Virus record (IMG/VR): IMGVR_UViG_3300042549_001727
Coordinates: 1-30,097 of that record
Strand: one strand, 5' to 3'
Length of the DNA: 30,097 nucleotides
Source of the DNA: a virus
Positions 5,846 through 14,381 of the stretch are shown here, in pieces. A program made the translations under genes and the position numbers. The notes below the pieces were generated by a model that was not told the DNA's origin, ran no database searches, and worked only from the letters and a program-made list of their open reading frames with translations. Every line of letters begins with the position of its first letter. Within the stretch, counting starts at the first letter, position 1.

Positions 5846-7792
5846 TTAGCGCCCCAAAATCTTAGCCGCTAAGCCTGGCACACCAAAATGTTCATCAAAT
5901 GCCGCCGCAGTATTTGGGTCTTGTCTAAGCATCTGGATAGCCTCAGGCGGGACACCGGCTGCTTCAGGCGGCGCAGCTTTAGCCGCTTCAATCTGACGAC
6001 GGCTTTCAGATTTGGCTGACGAACCGGAAATGTCGACTTTGGTGCCAAACGTCTTGTTAAGATTATTCAGCGTAGCGCGAACAGACTCAACCGTCGCTTT
6101 AGGATCGCCAAGCGCCTTAATGGCATTCTTAACGTCGAAGTTAGAGTTAAGTTCCTGCGCCGTCTTGCCTGTGGCGCGGGCCAGAACTGACACGAGATTT
6201 TGGCGGATACTATTAACAGTGTCGCGCGTAGATTGAATGGGCGAGCCTGTTAGCTGGCCATACGCCTGTCCAAGCCAAGACGCGCCGGAAGCAATTTCCA
6301 CGTTCTTAGCCGCTGGATTTTTGACGCTGGGCACACCGCCTTGCTCAGTAAGATACTCGATCTCATTAGCAAGGTTGGTAAGCATATTTTCAAGCTCAAC
6401 CTTGCTTTCGTATTTAGTTCTTTGGCCAAGCGGCGCGTTGGAAATAAACTTTTGTTGCCGCACGGCAGTATCTTCAGGCGGCGGTGCGACAGCCATAGAA
6501 GGAACAGGCGGAAGCGCAGCCGGCGGTTGCACGGCAGGCATTGCAGGAGCTGGCGCGGCAAAAGCATTTACGGGCGCAACAGGCGGCGCGAGCGCGTTAA
6601 TGGGTTCAGCCGGTAGCGCCCTAAGCGACGGACGTTCGCCCGTCAAAGGCACAGTCTTGGCGGTCTGATAAGGACCGACAGCGCCGCCCATAACTTTACT
6701 GACGTAATCTTGAACGCCCATGTTCACGTCGCGAGCGCCGGCCTTCGTAGCCTGCGCCAACGGACGGCCCGAAAACCAAACCGACACAGCGTCTTCAAGC
6801 GAGCCGTATTTAGCTATATTTCTCTTAAACTGATCTTCAAAGACGGCTTCTTGCGCGTCTTTGTCAGCCAGAAATTCTTGTGGAGTCAGACTACGGCCAA
6901 GAGCCTGCTTAGTCCATGACGGGATGTTTGCACCCATGACCTGATACTTGCCATAGGCGTGGTCAACGCCGTCTTTGCGTTTAACCGCAGGGCCAATAGC
7001 GCCATAGTTACCGCCGCTTTCAACGCGAGCAACGCCCTGTTTAGCTTGATTAACCAAGTTCATAGGCTCGGCCGCGGGCGGCGTTAGTGCGGGCGGGGCA
7101 ACAGCCGGGGGCTCAAACGCGCCCGCTTGCCCGCGCGACGCCGGAGCCGGAGCCGTGGCCATAGCTTTATATTCTTCAGGCGTTAATATTTTTGTGCCTT
7201 CAGCATTGGTATAATATTCTATCGCGCCTTTATTTAGGACAGGTTTCCAAGATTCTTTTGCAGGAACAAAAGAATCAGCCACCATTGTGCGCTGTTGCGT
7301 AAATGGGTCTGTCCTGAATAAAGCTTTGCCGCGAACACCATCGACGACCGTTTCAGTCTCGGTCGGCGAAAGCTGTTTCATAAGGTCATCGTGGCTGCTG
7401 ATAAAAGCTTGCCATGACTCCGGCGTGTGCGTTTTAGGCACGTTGGCCATTAGGGTAGGCGCAAGCGGCGTATATTTCTGTAAGAGTGCATCATATCCGG
7501 CCTGAAAATTAGGCGCGCGCGGGTTAAGCTTAGAGACTTCCGCGTTGAATTGATCTTTATATTTAGCCGCAAGATCAAATTCACGATTGAGCGCTTCTTG
7601 CTGTTCTTTTTCAGCCGCGCGTGCTTCTCTAGATGCGGTTACGCCGGCCGCGCGTTCAGCCAAGTCCATCTGCTGCTGAAGACGTTCATTTTGAAGCTGT
7701 TGCTGTTGAACAGCTTGCCCCTGCGCCAATGCGCCAAGAATGTTAACGCTAGGTAGTTGAAGCTGCGGAAGCGGCTGATATTGGATCGCCAT
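5846..7792 (-). CDS. Internal virion protein with lytic transglycosylase-like domain
   Basis: This 648-aa protein has a Gln-rich helical N-terminus, a Pro/Ala linker, and a lysozyme-like/transglycosylase domain at about 245-370. There E258 in VESGGNY is the expected catalytic Glu, followed by HAYGKYQVMG. A second Pro/Ala-rich linker (about 385-445) leads to a helical C-terminal region. Such proteins travel in the virion and open the peptidoglycan locally so DNA can pass during ejection. It sits between two other ejection-protein candidates. The translation start at 7792 is preceded by GAGAGAGTT, also found before the gene upstream. Confidence 0.85.
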   Translation of the reverse strand: MAIQYQPLPQLQLPSVNILGALAQGQAVQQQQLQNERLQQQMDLAERAAGVTASREARAAEKEQQEALNREFDLAAKYKDQFNAEVSKLNPRAPNFQAGYDALLQKYTPLAPTLMANVPKTHTPESWQAFISSHDDLMKQLSPTETETVVDGVRGKALFRTDPFTQQRTMVADSFVPAKESWKPVLNKGAIEYYTNAEGTKILTPEEYKAMATAPAPASRGQAGAFEPPAVAPPALTPPAAEPMNLVNQAKQGVARVESGGNYGAIGPAVKRKDGVDHAYGKYQVMGANIPSWTKQALGRSLTPQEFLADKDAQEAVFEDQFKRNIAKYGSLEDAVSVWFSGRPLAQATKAGARDVNMGVQDYVSKVMGGAVGPYQTAKTVPLTGERPSLRALPAEPINALAPPVAPVNAFAAPAPAMPAVQPPAALPPVPSMAVAPPPEDTAVRQQKFISNAPLGQRTKYESKVELENMLTNLANEIEYLTEQGGVPSVKNPAAKNVEIASGASWLGQAYGQLTGSPIQSTRDTVNSIRQNLVSVLARATGKTAQELNSNFDVKNAIKALGDPKATVESVRATLNNLNKTFGTKVDISGSSAKSESRRQIEAAKAAPPEAAGVPPEAIQMLRQDPNTAAAFDEHFGVPGLAAKILGR

Positions 7793-7804
7793 TTCAACTC
7801 TCTC

Positions 7805-8701
7805 TTAAATAGACGGCCAGTTCAGATAACGGCTTCCAGTTGAAGGTTTAGACGCGCCATACATATACGCGCCAAGCTGCCCAGCCTGCCCCAACGCATT
7901 AGCCAACAGATTCGTCGGACCCATCGCAGCCTGTCCATAGATCGAACCTATGTTCGCTGCGCCCTGACCGAGACCTTGGCCTAGATTGCCATAGACATTG
8001 GCGAGCTGATTAGCCGTGCCGGTGTAGACACCCGCGCCCTGCGTCGCCGCGCCAAGCGTCGTATTAGCGATATTTCCGGCGGTGCCAGTGTAGACGTTCG
8101 ACAGATTACCACCCGTCTGACCGGCTAGACCAGACGCAACATTAGCCGCGCCAGCGCCTGTGCCGGCCAAGTTTTGAAGCCCCTGTACCGCCTGCGCACG
8201 ATTAGCCATGAACCGAGCATAAGCGTTCTGATATTCTTGGCTTCCGGCTTCCTGACCATAGCGCGTCGCAGCTTTAAGCGCGCCGCCCGAACCAGCTAGA
8301 CCGCCCGAACGCGCAGCATTACGCATGGCCTCTTGGCCCTGCTGAAACCGGAAGGCATAGCCGGGGTCCATCTGAAGCTCAGCCAGCGTCGGCTGTTGCG
8401 TATATGCGCCGCCCTGACCAAACAACGCCGCAAGCTGATTTGTAGCACCTGCGCCTGCACCCATGTAAGGCTCTTGGAAGCCAACGCCGCGCCCATAGTA
8501 GTTCTCAAGCGCCGGGACGGCCGCAGCCTGACCTTCTCTAAGCGCGCCAATACCTTCAGTCTTACCTTTCTGAAGTTCGGCTAGAGCTTTGTCCTGCGCC
8601 TCGCGAAGAGCCTGCGCCTGCTGTTGGGCCGCGATGGCCTGAAACATCATACCTTCGCGAGTGCCTTGCGCTTGCGAGTTGGCGGCGGATTGAAAGCCCA
8701 T
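7805..8701 (-). CDS. Putative DNA ejection / virion protein
   Basis: A 298-aa protein with a Gln/Ala-rich helical N-terminus and a conserved-looking central block, DPGYAFRFQQGQEA followed by a GGLAGSGGALKA turn and YQNAYARF. I know this block from many podovirus and siphovirus proteins labelled as injection or internal virion proteins. The C-terminal third is Gly/Ala/Asn-rich with repeated TG(T)AN and NVYG units. It lies just upstream of the transglycosylase-bearing ejection protein and is probably packaged with it. Exact function is unknown. Confidence 0.72.
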   Translation of the reverse strand: MGFQSAANSQAQGTREGMMFQAIAAQQQAQALREAQDKALAELQKGKTEGIGALREGQAAAVPALENYYGRGVGFQEPYMGAGAGATNQLAALFGQGGAYTQQPTLAELQMDPGYAFRFQQGQEAMRNAARSGGLAGSGGALKAATRYGQEAGSQEYQNAYARFMANRAQAVQGLQNLAGTGAGAANVASGLAGQTGGNLSNVYTGTAGNIANTTLGAATQGAGVYTGTANQLANVYGNLGQGLGQGAANIGSIYGQAAMGPTNLLANALGQAGQLGAYMYGASKPSTGSRYLNWPSI

Positions 8702-8702
8702 T

Positions 8703-9059
8703 TTAACTCTCTCTAGCTACGGTTCCGTCCGGCTGGCGGCTGAAACCCAGTCTTTCCAGTATACCATACATGAAATCATGTCCGTCCGCGACTTTTGTAT
8801 ACCGCATGTCAGACAGAATTTCCTTCAATAACCCTTTTGTCGCCCAGCGCCGCCGCCACTTAGGCAGGATCGACACGTGTGTCTCGCCGTCTCGTTTGAA
8901 TATAGCGCCTATTGGCTCCTGTTCTCTAATCAAAACAGATACTTGCCAATCAGCCGCTATATCCGCGTAGTCCTTAAACTCAATAGGTTGCGCCCAGTCC
9001 GTAGCCGCGTAACCTATCAGTAAACCCAAATCCCTGTTAGCGACAATCTTTGTCGTCAT
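8703..9059 (-). CDS. GNAT-like acetyltransferase-fold protein
   Basis: A 118-aa protein whose central part looks like a small GNAT fold: a strand with PIGAIFKRDGETHVSILPKW, then RRRWATKGLLKEIL at the position of the acetyl-CoA-binding loop and helix, and a late GILERLGF strand-turn. Short proteins of this type are found next to tail or ejection genes in podoviruses, and T7 has a GNAT-like protein, gp13, needed for virion assembly. Whether this one still binds acetyl-CoA is unclear, since the usual Q/RxxGxG/A signature is degenerate. Its ATG overlaps the fibre stop (ATGA). Confidence 0.6.
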   Translation of the reverse strand: MTTKIVANRDLGLLIGYAATDWAQPIEFKDYADIAADWQVSVLIREQEPIGAIFKRDGETHVSILPKWRRRWATKGLLKEILSDMRYTKVADGHDFMYGILERLGFSRQPDGTVARES

Positions 9060-10255
9060 GTCTTGATGATGTAGAGAACGGCGTAGTTGTCCGGCCGTGT
9101 TTCCGTGCCACCAGTCGTTGATGTGTTTACAGTTATCCCGGTAGTGGCGGATAATGTAATCTGGCTTGTGACAAAATTCGCCGAATTAGCGCCGCCGGCT
9201 TGGCTGGTATTATTCGTCGCACCATTATTATACGTGTGCGTATGGCCTGGATCGGTGACGCCGTGACTATGGTTTAGATAAGCTTCAGCCTGAAAAGAAC
9301 CGACGGCGCGAGGGCTAGATGGGTCAAGCACGCTAGTGCCCGCACCGCGCAAAAACGCGCCGCGAAGTTCGGGCTTATTAAACGTTGTGGACCCGTCGCC
9401 GCTACCCCATGTCGTGCCGATAGCGGCAAACAACGCCGCATAAGTCGTACGTGATATGGCTGTTCCGTCGCAAACAAGCCATCCTGTAGGTGCGCTAGTC
9501 CCCGCAAAAGCTATGACCGCGCCAGGAGGCGCAGCCGTTGTTTGCGCGGTGTCAACATATTGTTTTGTGGCGGCTTGAAGTGAAGTCGTAGGATCGGTAG
9601 GCAATACAACCGGAACCGTGGACGTAGCTGTGCTACTGTTAATGGTAAGCCGCGTTGCAGCATTAGTCTTAACCGTAAAATTACGATCATCATTAACAGA
9701 AAAAATAGAGTCCGTAGAGTCCGCCGATATAATCGTGCGTGACACGCCGCCAGAAGTTGAAATCTGAATAGCGCCGCCCGCTATATCAAGAGCGTTAGCA
9801 GGTGAGGCAGTTCCAATACCGACTTGACCCGACGTATCAACAACAAATGGTGATGCGTCAGGATCGGCCGAGTCCTGAACACGAATAGCCGCGCCTGCAC
9901 CGGTTTGCGTGACTAGAAGCGCCGGGCCAGACGTATTGGCGGAGATCGTCACATTGCTGGAGAAAACTGGAGACAAAGCCGTAGACGGGGCGGCAATGTT
10001 GTCGACCGTCCAAATCTCAGTGCCATCGGCGTCAGTGAGCTTAAACTTATAATCCGATGACGACAGCCAGATATTAGCTTCGCCGCGCGCATCTAAAACA
10101 ATAGGATTACTATTCGCAGTAGAACCCGTCGAATCAGTATACGTCGCCTGCGGCGTGGTCGTGCCGGCAGCGTAAGTATAGAGAAAACCGCCAGCCAGCG
10201 GAATACCGGCAGCGTCGATAAACTGGGCTTTAGCTGTGGGGGTTACGACGGCCAT
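9056..10255 (-). CDS. Tail fibre/spike with phage collar domain
   Basis: The 399-aa protein starts with a virion-attachment-type domain (about 1-90: AQFIDAAGIPLAGGFLYTYAAG ... VLDARGEANIWL, of the kind seen in phage fibres and spikes). It continues through a Ser/Thr-rich beta shaft and ends in a Tail_Collar domain (about 240-310) with GTSAPTGWLVCDGTAISR and FNKPELRGAFLRG. The C-terminal His/Thr/Asn-rich tip (SHGVTDPGHTHTYNN) is typical of metal-binding trimer tips. It likely contacts the host surface. It lies downstream of the tail-hub gene, separated by a jelly-roll-like protein. Confidence 0.85.
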   Translation of the reverse strand: MAVVTPTAKAQFIDAAGIPLAGGFLYTYAAGTTTPQATYTDSTGSTANSNPIVLDARGEANIWLSSSDYKFKLTDADGTEIWTVDNIAAPSTALSPVFSSNVTISANTSGPALLVTQTGAGAAIRVQDSADPDASPFVVDTSGQVGIGTASPANALDIAGGAIQISTSGGVSRTIISADSTDSIFSVNDDRNFTVKTNAATRLTINSSTATSTVPVVLPTDPTTSLQAATKQYVDTAQTTAAPPGAVIAFAGTSAPTGWLVCDGTAISRTTYAALFAAIGTTWGSGDGSTTFNKPELRGAFLRGAGTSVLDPSSPRAVGSFQAEAYLNHSHGVTDPGHTHTYNNGATNNTSQAGGANSANFVTSQITLSATTGITVNTSTTGGTETRPDNYAVLYIIKT

Positions 10256-10852
10256 TTATCCACCTACAATACTAGTGACGGTCAAGATGACCGAAGGAAT
10301 GGCGGGGATATTCCCCGATGCAACAATGGCTGCTATTGAGACGTTCGTATTCGTCGTTTCCCAATATAGCTCAAAATAATCGCCTGCGGTTAGACTTACC
10401 ACGAAATTCCACGCGGCGACATAGGCGTTACTAGCTCCCGATAGCGTGATCTTTGTAGCTGAATCTGGCACATTTGTGCCATTTACGCCTAGCCATATGT
10501 GAACATCTTTGGAGTTAGAATTAGTGCTAACAAACTGCGCCGAAAATTGTATGTTGTAAGTGCCTGTATTGTCTACATAAATACGTGAATCGGGCGTCCC
10601 GCGATAGACGCCGTATTGCAACGGGCCATCGTTAATTTTATTGGCCGTGCTGTTCAATTTCATAGCATAGGCCGTATTAGCCGCCGCTGCCGTTTGCGTT
10701 GTCGTATCGTAATAAGACCCGTACCGCCGGCCATTTTCGACCGAGATATACATATTATAAAACCAGCGATACCATTCGCGTGTCACATAATCGGTGAGTC
10801 GATCCCATATCGGAACACGCGCGGCCGGTATCTGCGTGTTATTATCAGGCAT
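10256..10852 (-). CDS. Tail-associated beta-sandwich (C1q/TNF-like) protein
   Basis: A 198-aa protein with an N-terminal adaptor segment rich in aromatics (VTREWYRWFYNMYI at about 23-36). A C-terminal half reads as a beta jelly-roll of the C1q/TNF type, with NTGTYNIQFSAQFV, HIWLGVNG and LTAGDYFELYWE in order. Such proteins attach to tails or fibres in many phages. It is encoded between the gp10-like hub and the collar-domain fibre and overlaps the hub stop by 8 bp, which suggests a linker between them. The fold is inferred by eye. Confidence 0.72.
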   Translation of the reverse strand: MPDNNTQIPAARVPIWDRLTDYVTREWYRWFYNMYISVENGRRYGSYYDTTTQTAAAANTAYAMKLNSTANKINDGPLQYGVYRGTPDSRIYVDNTGTYNIQFSAQFVSTNSNSKDVHIWLGVNGTNVPDSATKITLSGASNAYVAAWNFVVSLTAGDYFELYWETTNTNVSIAAIVASGNIPAIPSVILTVTSIVGG

Positions 10853-12623
10853 TGGTCTGGCTCACATGGAGTTCCGCGCCCATAATAGCGATCTGAACAG
10901 GGTCTGTGCCTGACACTTCATATACGCGGTCACGCAATTTTAGCGTCATGCCAAGACGCCGCCAGATCGTGCGATAGCCGGTCTGGCCGATCTGGCCCAT
11001 AGACTTCCAATGTTCGTTAGACCACGTATGGCCGCCGTCATCAGACCAACGCAGCATGACCTGCGGATTAGCGCCAATCGTAATATTATACTGGGCGTAG
11101 TCGCGGATCTTTAGTGCAGAGCCGGCACGATCAAGAATATAGTCGTGGTTACGGTCATAGATATAAATGATCTCGTTAACTTCTTCCTGACTATAGCCAG
11201 GAAGACCCACGCCAGCTTGGCAGTCTAATTGAAGACTATGCTGCGCAGAGCGGTTAAGATCGTTCTGTCCGGTCGGCAGCGCGCGCCACGACCGCAGCCA
11301 TTTTTGCGTCGTGCCAGCCTCAGAATAAACTGTCGGGTCGTAAGCGAAAATCTCGCCCGTGCGGTAGTCGCCGACGACGATTTCATTGTTGAAGTTCATC
11401 TGGCAGTTGCCGCGAGTGCGGGTAAAACTGTTATTTTCCCAGCCCGCGCGCTCATGCCATGCGCTAGTCGCTACGTCATAAACCCATGTCGTATTGGCGT
11501 TTGGAAAATTCAGCACATAGAAGCTATGGCCGTCTTGCTGGTAAGTGTAGGCCACGGCGTCGGAAAGCGTCGAATATTGCTGAATCTGCCACTCGACGGC
11601 GTGCGTCGATATGCGTTCGCCGGAATAGCCTTTTGAGCGGTAGACAATACCGTTACCGCGAGCGTCAGCCCCCAGCCAAAACAACCCGTTGTCCAGTTTA
11701 GCCACGGAATAGGCGGCAAGACAGCCAATTTCGTTAAACGCGCCTTGAATACGCGCTAACGGAAAATCAGGCGTTCCGGCGTCATACCAAACCTCGACTG
11801 AATTTGTGCCAAATAGCCAGACTTCACGATGGTCGACGATTAGTGTAACAAGATTGTCGGGCGAACCTTCGGCGCTGGCAAAGTATAGCGGGTCAATCGT
11901 CGTGCCAGTCGAGTCCATGACCCAGAAGATTTGACTGTTTGGCTGGTTGAACACGAACCAACCATCAAGGAATCCGCAACCAACAGCGCCGGCAAAAGGT
12001 GACGTGAGCTGAGTCAAAAAAGGCGAAAAGGTCAGCGTCACGCCAGAATTGGTCGCGGTTGCCGCCGCCGATAACTCAAAAGTCGTGCTATTAGTGACGC
12101 TTGCAACTGTCGCGCCTACCGGAATACCCGTTCCAGACACAGGCTGGCCAACATACACATATGTTGTATCGCCGCCGGATACAGTCGTGCTAGTGTTCGT
12201 AGTATTAAACGCGAGTTCTTTATAGGTGCTATTGTATATGTAACCGTTTGTGCCGGCAGCTATGAACATCTGCCGACCATTATCCGTCATTGTAACTTGA
12301 TCGGTTCCAGAAATTGTTCCGATAGCCGTATAAACCCAATCCGAATCTAATCTATACAACGTAGTGGCCGATACAGCATAGCCGTATGTAGTCGTCGCAG
12401 ATTCGCCAGAAGCCGGATCAATAGTATCACTTGTAAATGTCCATAGCCCGCGAACCGGGCCAGCTCCTAGCGTCTGAAGATACCGAAGCCCTGGCGCGCG
12501 CTGTAGCCATGCCGCCTCTTTGCCGCCCTCTGGAATAACCTCTGGAAAGAGATTGACCATACGGGCGTCGGCCGCGTTGGGGCTGCGCGTTACATAAGAC
12601 GAGCCAAGGATCGGGGTTTTCAA
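10845..12623 (-). CDS. P22 gp10-like packaged DNA stabilization protein (tail hub)
   Basis: The 592-aa protein begins with PILGSSYVTRSPNAADARMV and NLFPEV, a characteristic start of the P22 gp10 / phage stabilisation protein family, and has repeated beta-propeller-like blades. In P22 gp10 plugs the portal channel after packaging and forms the tail hub. A Thr/Ser-rich insert around 140-205 (VSGTGIPVGATVASV) looks like an added Ig- or fibre-type module. The start codon is TTG at 12623, supported by AGGGAG 6 nt upstream. A homing-type endonuclease gene sits directly upstream on the opposite strand. Confidence 0.9.
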   Translation of the reverse strand: MKTPILGSSYVTRSPNAADARMVNLFPEVIPEGGKEAAWLQRAPGLRYLQTLGAGPVRGLWTFTSDTIDPASGESATTTYGYAVSATTLYRLDSDWVYTAIGTISGTDQVTMTDNGRQMFIAAGTNGYIYNSTYKELAFNTTNTSTTVSGGDTTYVYVGQPVSGTGIPVGATVASVTNSTTFELSAAATATNSGVTLTFSPFLTQLTSPFAGAVGCGFLDGWFVFNQPNSQIFWVMDSTGTTIDPLYFASAEGSPDNLVTLIVDHREVWLFGTNSVEVWYDAGTPDFPLARIQGAFNEIGCLAAYSVAKLDNGLFWLGADARGNGIVYRSKGYSGERISTHAVEWQIQQYSTLSDAVAYTYQQDGHSFYVLNFPNANTTWVYDVATSAWHERAGWENNSFTRTRGNCQMNFNNEIVVGDYRTGEIFAYDPTVYSEAGTTQKWLRSWRALPTGQNDLNRSAQHSLQLDCQAGVGLPGYSQEEVNEIIYIYDRNHDYILDRAGSALKIRDYAQYNITIGANPQVMLRWSDDGGHTWSNEHWKSMGQIGQTGYRTIWRRLGMTLKLRDRVYEVSGTDPVQIAIMGAELHVSQTNA

Positions 12624-12625
12624 TG

Positions 12626-12654
12626 TTTACTCCCTAACTACTAAATGCTATAAT
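12626..12654 (+). promoter_or_regulatory. Putative promoter of the antisense HNH gene
   Basis: TTTACT (12626-12631), 17 bp, then a perfect TATAAT (12649-12654). The expected transcription start falls at about 12661, the A of the endonuclease ATG, so the message would be leaderless; no ribosome site precedes the ATG. Confidence 0.45.
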
Positions 12655-12660
12655 CGGCCC

Positions 12661-13149
12661 ATGACCGAACTTACAGCAAAAGAGTTGAGAGATATATTGG
12701 CTTATGACGCCAATACGGGCATTTTTACTTGGACGATTCGTCCGAGTAGAGCAGTTAAAATTGGCGATATAGCTGGGTGCCCAGACGAAAAAGGATACCT
12801 TACGATAGGTATCAAACGCCGCGTTTATAAAGCGCATCGGTTGGCATGGCTGTATATGACCGATAAATGGCCTATCGGACTTATTGATCACATTAACGGA
12901 ATTAAAAGCGACAACAAATTTGATAATTTGCGCGTTGTCGACGAATCCGGCAATTCGCAAAATGTTCGTGAGCCAAATAAACGAAATAAATCTGGCTTTA
13001 TGGGCGTCATATTTTTTCAAAATAAATGGCGCGCCAACATAACGCATCAGGGCAAGACGCATTGGTTGGGCGACTTCAAAACACCCGAAGAAGCCCATCA
13101 AACATATCTTGCTGCCAAACGTAAACTTCACGCTGCTTGCACCTTGTAA
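12661..13149 (+). CDS. HNH homing endonuclease with AP2 domain (copy 1)
   Basis: A 162-aa free-standing endonuclease on the strand opposite to the late operon. The N-terminal part (about 1-45) is shared with the other two copies (LRDILAYDANTGIF). Then comes the HNH core AHRLAWLY at 60-67, LIDHING at 76-82, DNKFDNLR at 86-93, and a C-terminal AP2-like DNA-binding part with SGFMGVIFF, WRANI and HWLGDFKTPEEA. These enzymes cut intron-less or neighbouring sites and spread their own gene. It fills the gap between the gp4-like and gp10-like genes and is probably expressed from its own promoter. Confidence 0.9.
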   Translation: MTELTAKELRDILAYDANTGIFTWTIRPSRAVKIGDIAGCPDEKGYLTIGIKRRVYKAHRLAWLYMTDKWPIGLIDHINGIKSDNKFDNLRVVDESGNSQNVREPNKRNKSGFMGVIFFQNKWRANITHQGKTHWLGDFKTPEEAHQTYLAAKRKLHAACTL

Positions 13150-13162
13150 GTAGCTGAAAACA

Positions 13163-13876
13163 CTAAAAATTCCCTGCGTATATGTTGTACCTTTGTCTAG
13201 TCCCGACAATGCTGTAAGGCAGAGCCATGATGTCGTCAGGATTGTTAATGCGCTTCAAGTCGCGCTTGCTATACATGGCGATACGTTGCACCTGTGCGGA
13301 CGGCTCAACGCCAAACTCCGGCGCAAGTTCGCAAGCCAGATTATAGCGGAACGCGCGAAGATAGCCGGGCGGGAACGTCAGCGGCGTCGCCAGATTAGGG
13401 GCTTGCGTCAGTTTTTCCACTGAAATGAAATGCCATTCCAGAAGCCGCAATGGCACCGGATAAATGACCATTTCAATATCTGGGTAGGTCATATTCGTAA
13501 ATATGACTTGGGGGTAGGTCGAAGTAACGGTCTTGACGGCAATACCGTCGTATTGTTGTTGGTTGATAAACTTTATGCCGTAAGACACATTGGTCTGCGG
13601 ATCACGGAAATAAGTCGCGTCGTCTAAAAGAACAGGGCGGTCGCCTACAAAATCACCCGTCGGGCCAAGCGAACGACTACGTTCGCCGGCGGGCCAAAGA
13701 AATGTCTGATCCTGCGTTGAAAAGACTGACAGGCGTTCCGTGTTCCACGAGTCGATCATCTGGTTCAACGCCGTCAGCGCGTCGTTCGCTGTCTCTGACG
13801 AGGGCGTTTCGCCTTCCGCGAGAACGCCCAGAAGTCTCAGGGCTCCGCAGATCTGATCGTAAGCCGTCGTCGTCAT
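13163..13876 (-). CDS. P22 gp4-like tail accessory factor
   Basis: The 237-aa protein matches the gp4 family layout: N-terminal helices (YDQICGALRLLGVLAEGETP, then NDALTALNQMIDSW), a central beta part, and a C-terminal helical part with PPGYLRAFRYNLACELAPEFG. In P22, gp4 binds the portal after packaging and lets the gp10 hub attach. Length is close to family size. It starts at ATG 13876, with GGGAAAGG upstream. The start overlaps out of frame with the small upstream gene, and a plus-strand endonuclease separates it from the gp10-like gene. Confidence 0.9.
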   Translation of the reverse strand: MTTTAYDQICGALRLLGVLAEGETPSSETANDALTALNQMIDSWNTERLSVFSTQDQTFLWPAGERSRSLGPTGDFVGDRPVLLDDATYFRDPQTNVSYGIKFINQQQYDGIAVKTVTSTYPQVIFTNMTYPDIEMVIYPVPLRLLEWHFISVEKLTQAPNLATPLTFPPGYLRAFRYNLACELAPEFGVEPSAQVQRIAMYSKRDLKRINNPDDIMALPYSIVGTRQRYNIYAGNF

Positions 13877-13982
13877 TCGGGTCGAACCTTTCCCAGCCGT
13901 TCTCTATGTCGGCTTCGGCCTCTAAGTCCATTGTAGCGACTTTAACGCCATGAACCTCATGGCGCAAATAAATAACAGCCAT
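13677..13982 (-). CDS. Small conserved-type phage protein running out of frame into gp4-like gene
   Basis: From ATG 13982 (GGTGA upstream) a 101-codon frame begins with AVIYLRHEVHGVKVAT and ENGWERFDP, a beginning I recognise from short proteins located between coat and tail accessory genes in other phages. After about residue 38 the frame enters the gp4-like gene in a different frame, and the rest has the Arg/Ser-rich look of a shadow sequence. Either a truncated gene now ends by reading through gp4, or the overlap is tolerated. Function is unknown. Confidence 0.5.
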   Translation of the reverse strand: MAVIYLRHEVHGVKVATMDLEAEADIENGWERFDPNDDDGLRSDLRSPETSGRSRGRRNALVRDSERRADGVEPDDRLVEHGTPVSLFNAGSDISLARRRT

Positions 13983-14004
13983 TTTTCACCTATGGTAAGG
14001 GCCA

Positions 14005-14022
14005 GGCGGGCCGTAGCCCGCC
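14005..14022 (-). terminator. Stable hairpin with UACG tetraloop
   Basis: On the minus strand GGCGGGC-TACG-GCCCGCC folds to a 7-bp stem with a UNCG-class loop closed by C-G. It lies just after the stop of the 110-aa gene. There is no T-run, so it may be an mRNA stabiliser or a weak terminator rather than a full stop. Confidence 0.5.
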
Positions 14023-14034
14023 CGTAGGATTGAA

Positions 14035-14367
14035 TTACGCAACCACCGCATACTGCCACTTGGAGCCGTCCGAAACGAACAGCTTGCCAGTGCCGGTAGC
14101 ATTGGTCGTCGTGGCGATAGAGCCTTTAGGGGCGCTCGTCGTAGTGGAGTTGGCGGTAATCGCGCCGGTCAGGAAATACAGACCAGCCGTCGCGTTAGCG
14201 ACAACCGCGTCTGTAGTCGCCGTCGACGTGAACGTGCCAGAAACAGTCGCCGTCGTCAGGGCCGCACCAGAGATGGTGCCGCCGCTGATGGCCGCGCCCG
14301 TAATGGTCGTGCCGGCAACGAGTTCCGGGTCAGAGTAGGCAACGCCAACCGATTTGCTATTAGCCAT
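14035..14367 (-). CDS. Head-associated protein, paralogue B (decoration/head-fibre candidate)
   Basis: A 110-aa Thr/Ala/Gly-rich beta-type protein. Its C-terminal half (AITANSTTTSAPKGSI ... GKLFVSDGSKWQYAVV) is closely similar to the 101-aa protein encoded immediately upstream, so the two are tandem duplicates. The N-terminal half differs, with an ISGGTISGAALTTATVSG stretch like fibre shafts. GGAG precedes the ATG. Position directly after the coat gene suggests a decoration or head-fibre subunit. No family name can be assigned with certainty. Confidence 0.75.
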   Translation of the reverse strand: MANSKSVGVAYSDPELVAGTTITGAAISGGTISGAALTTATVSGTFTSTATTDAVVANATAGLYFLTGAITANSTTTSAPKGSIATTTNATGTGKLFVSDGSKWQYAVVA

Positions 14368-14381
14368 CGTTGTCGCTCCTA

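Noticed and set aside
12634-13209. 191-codon minus-strand frame across the plus-strand HNH gene
   Set aside because: The plus-strand frame has clear HNH and AP2 motifs; the minus frame has none, so it is a shadow.
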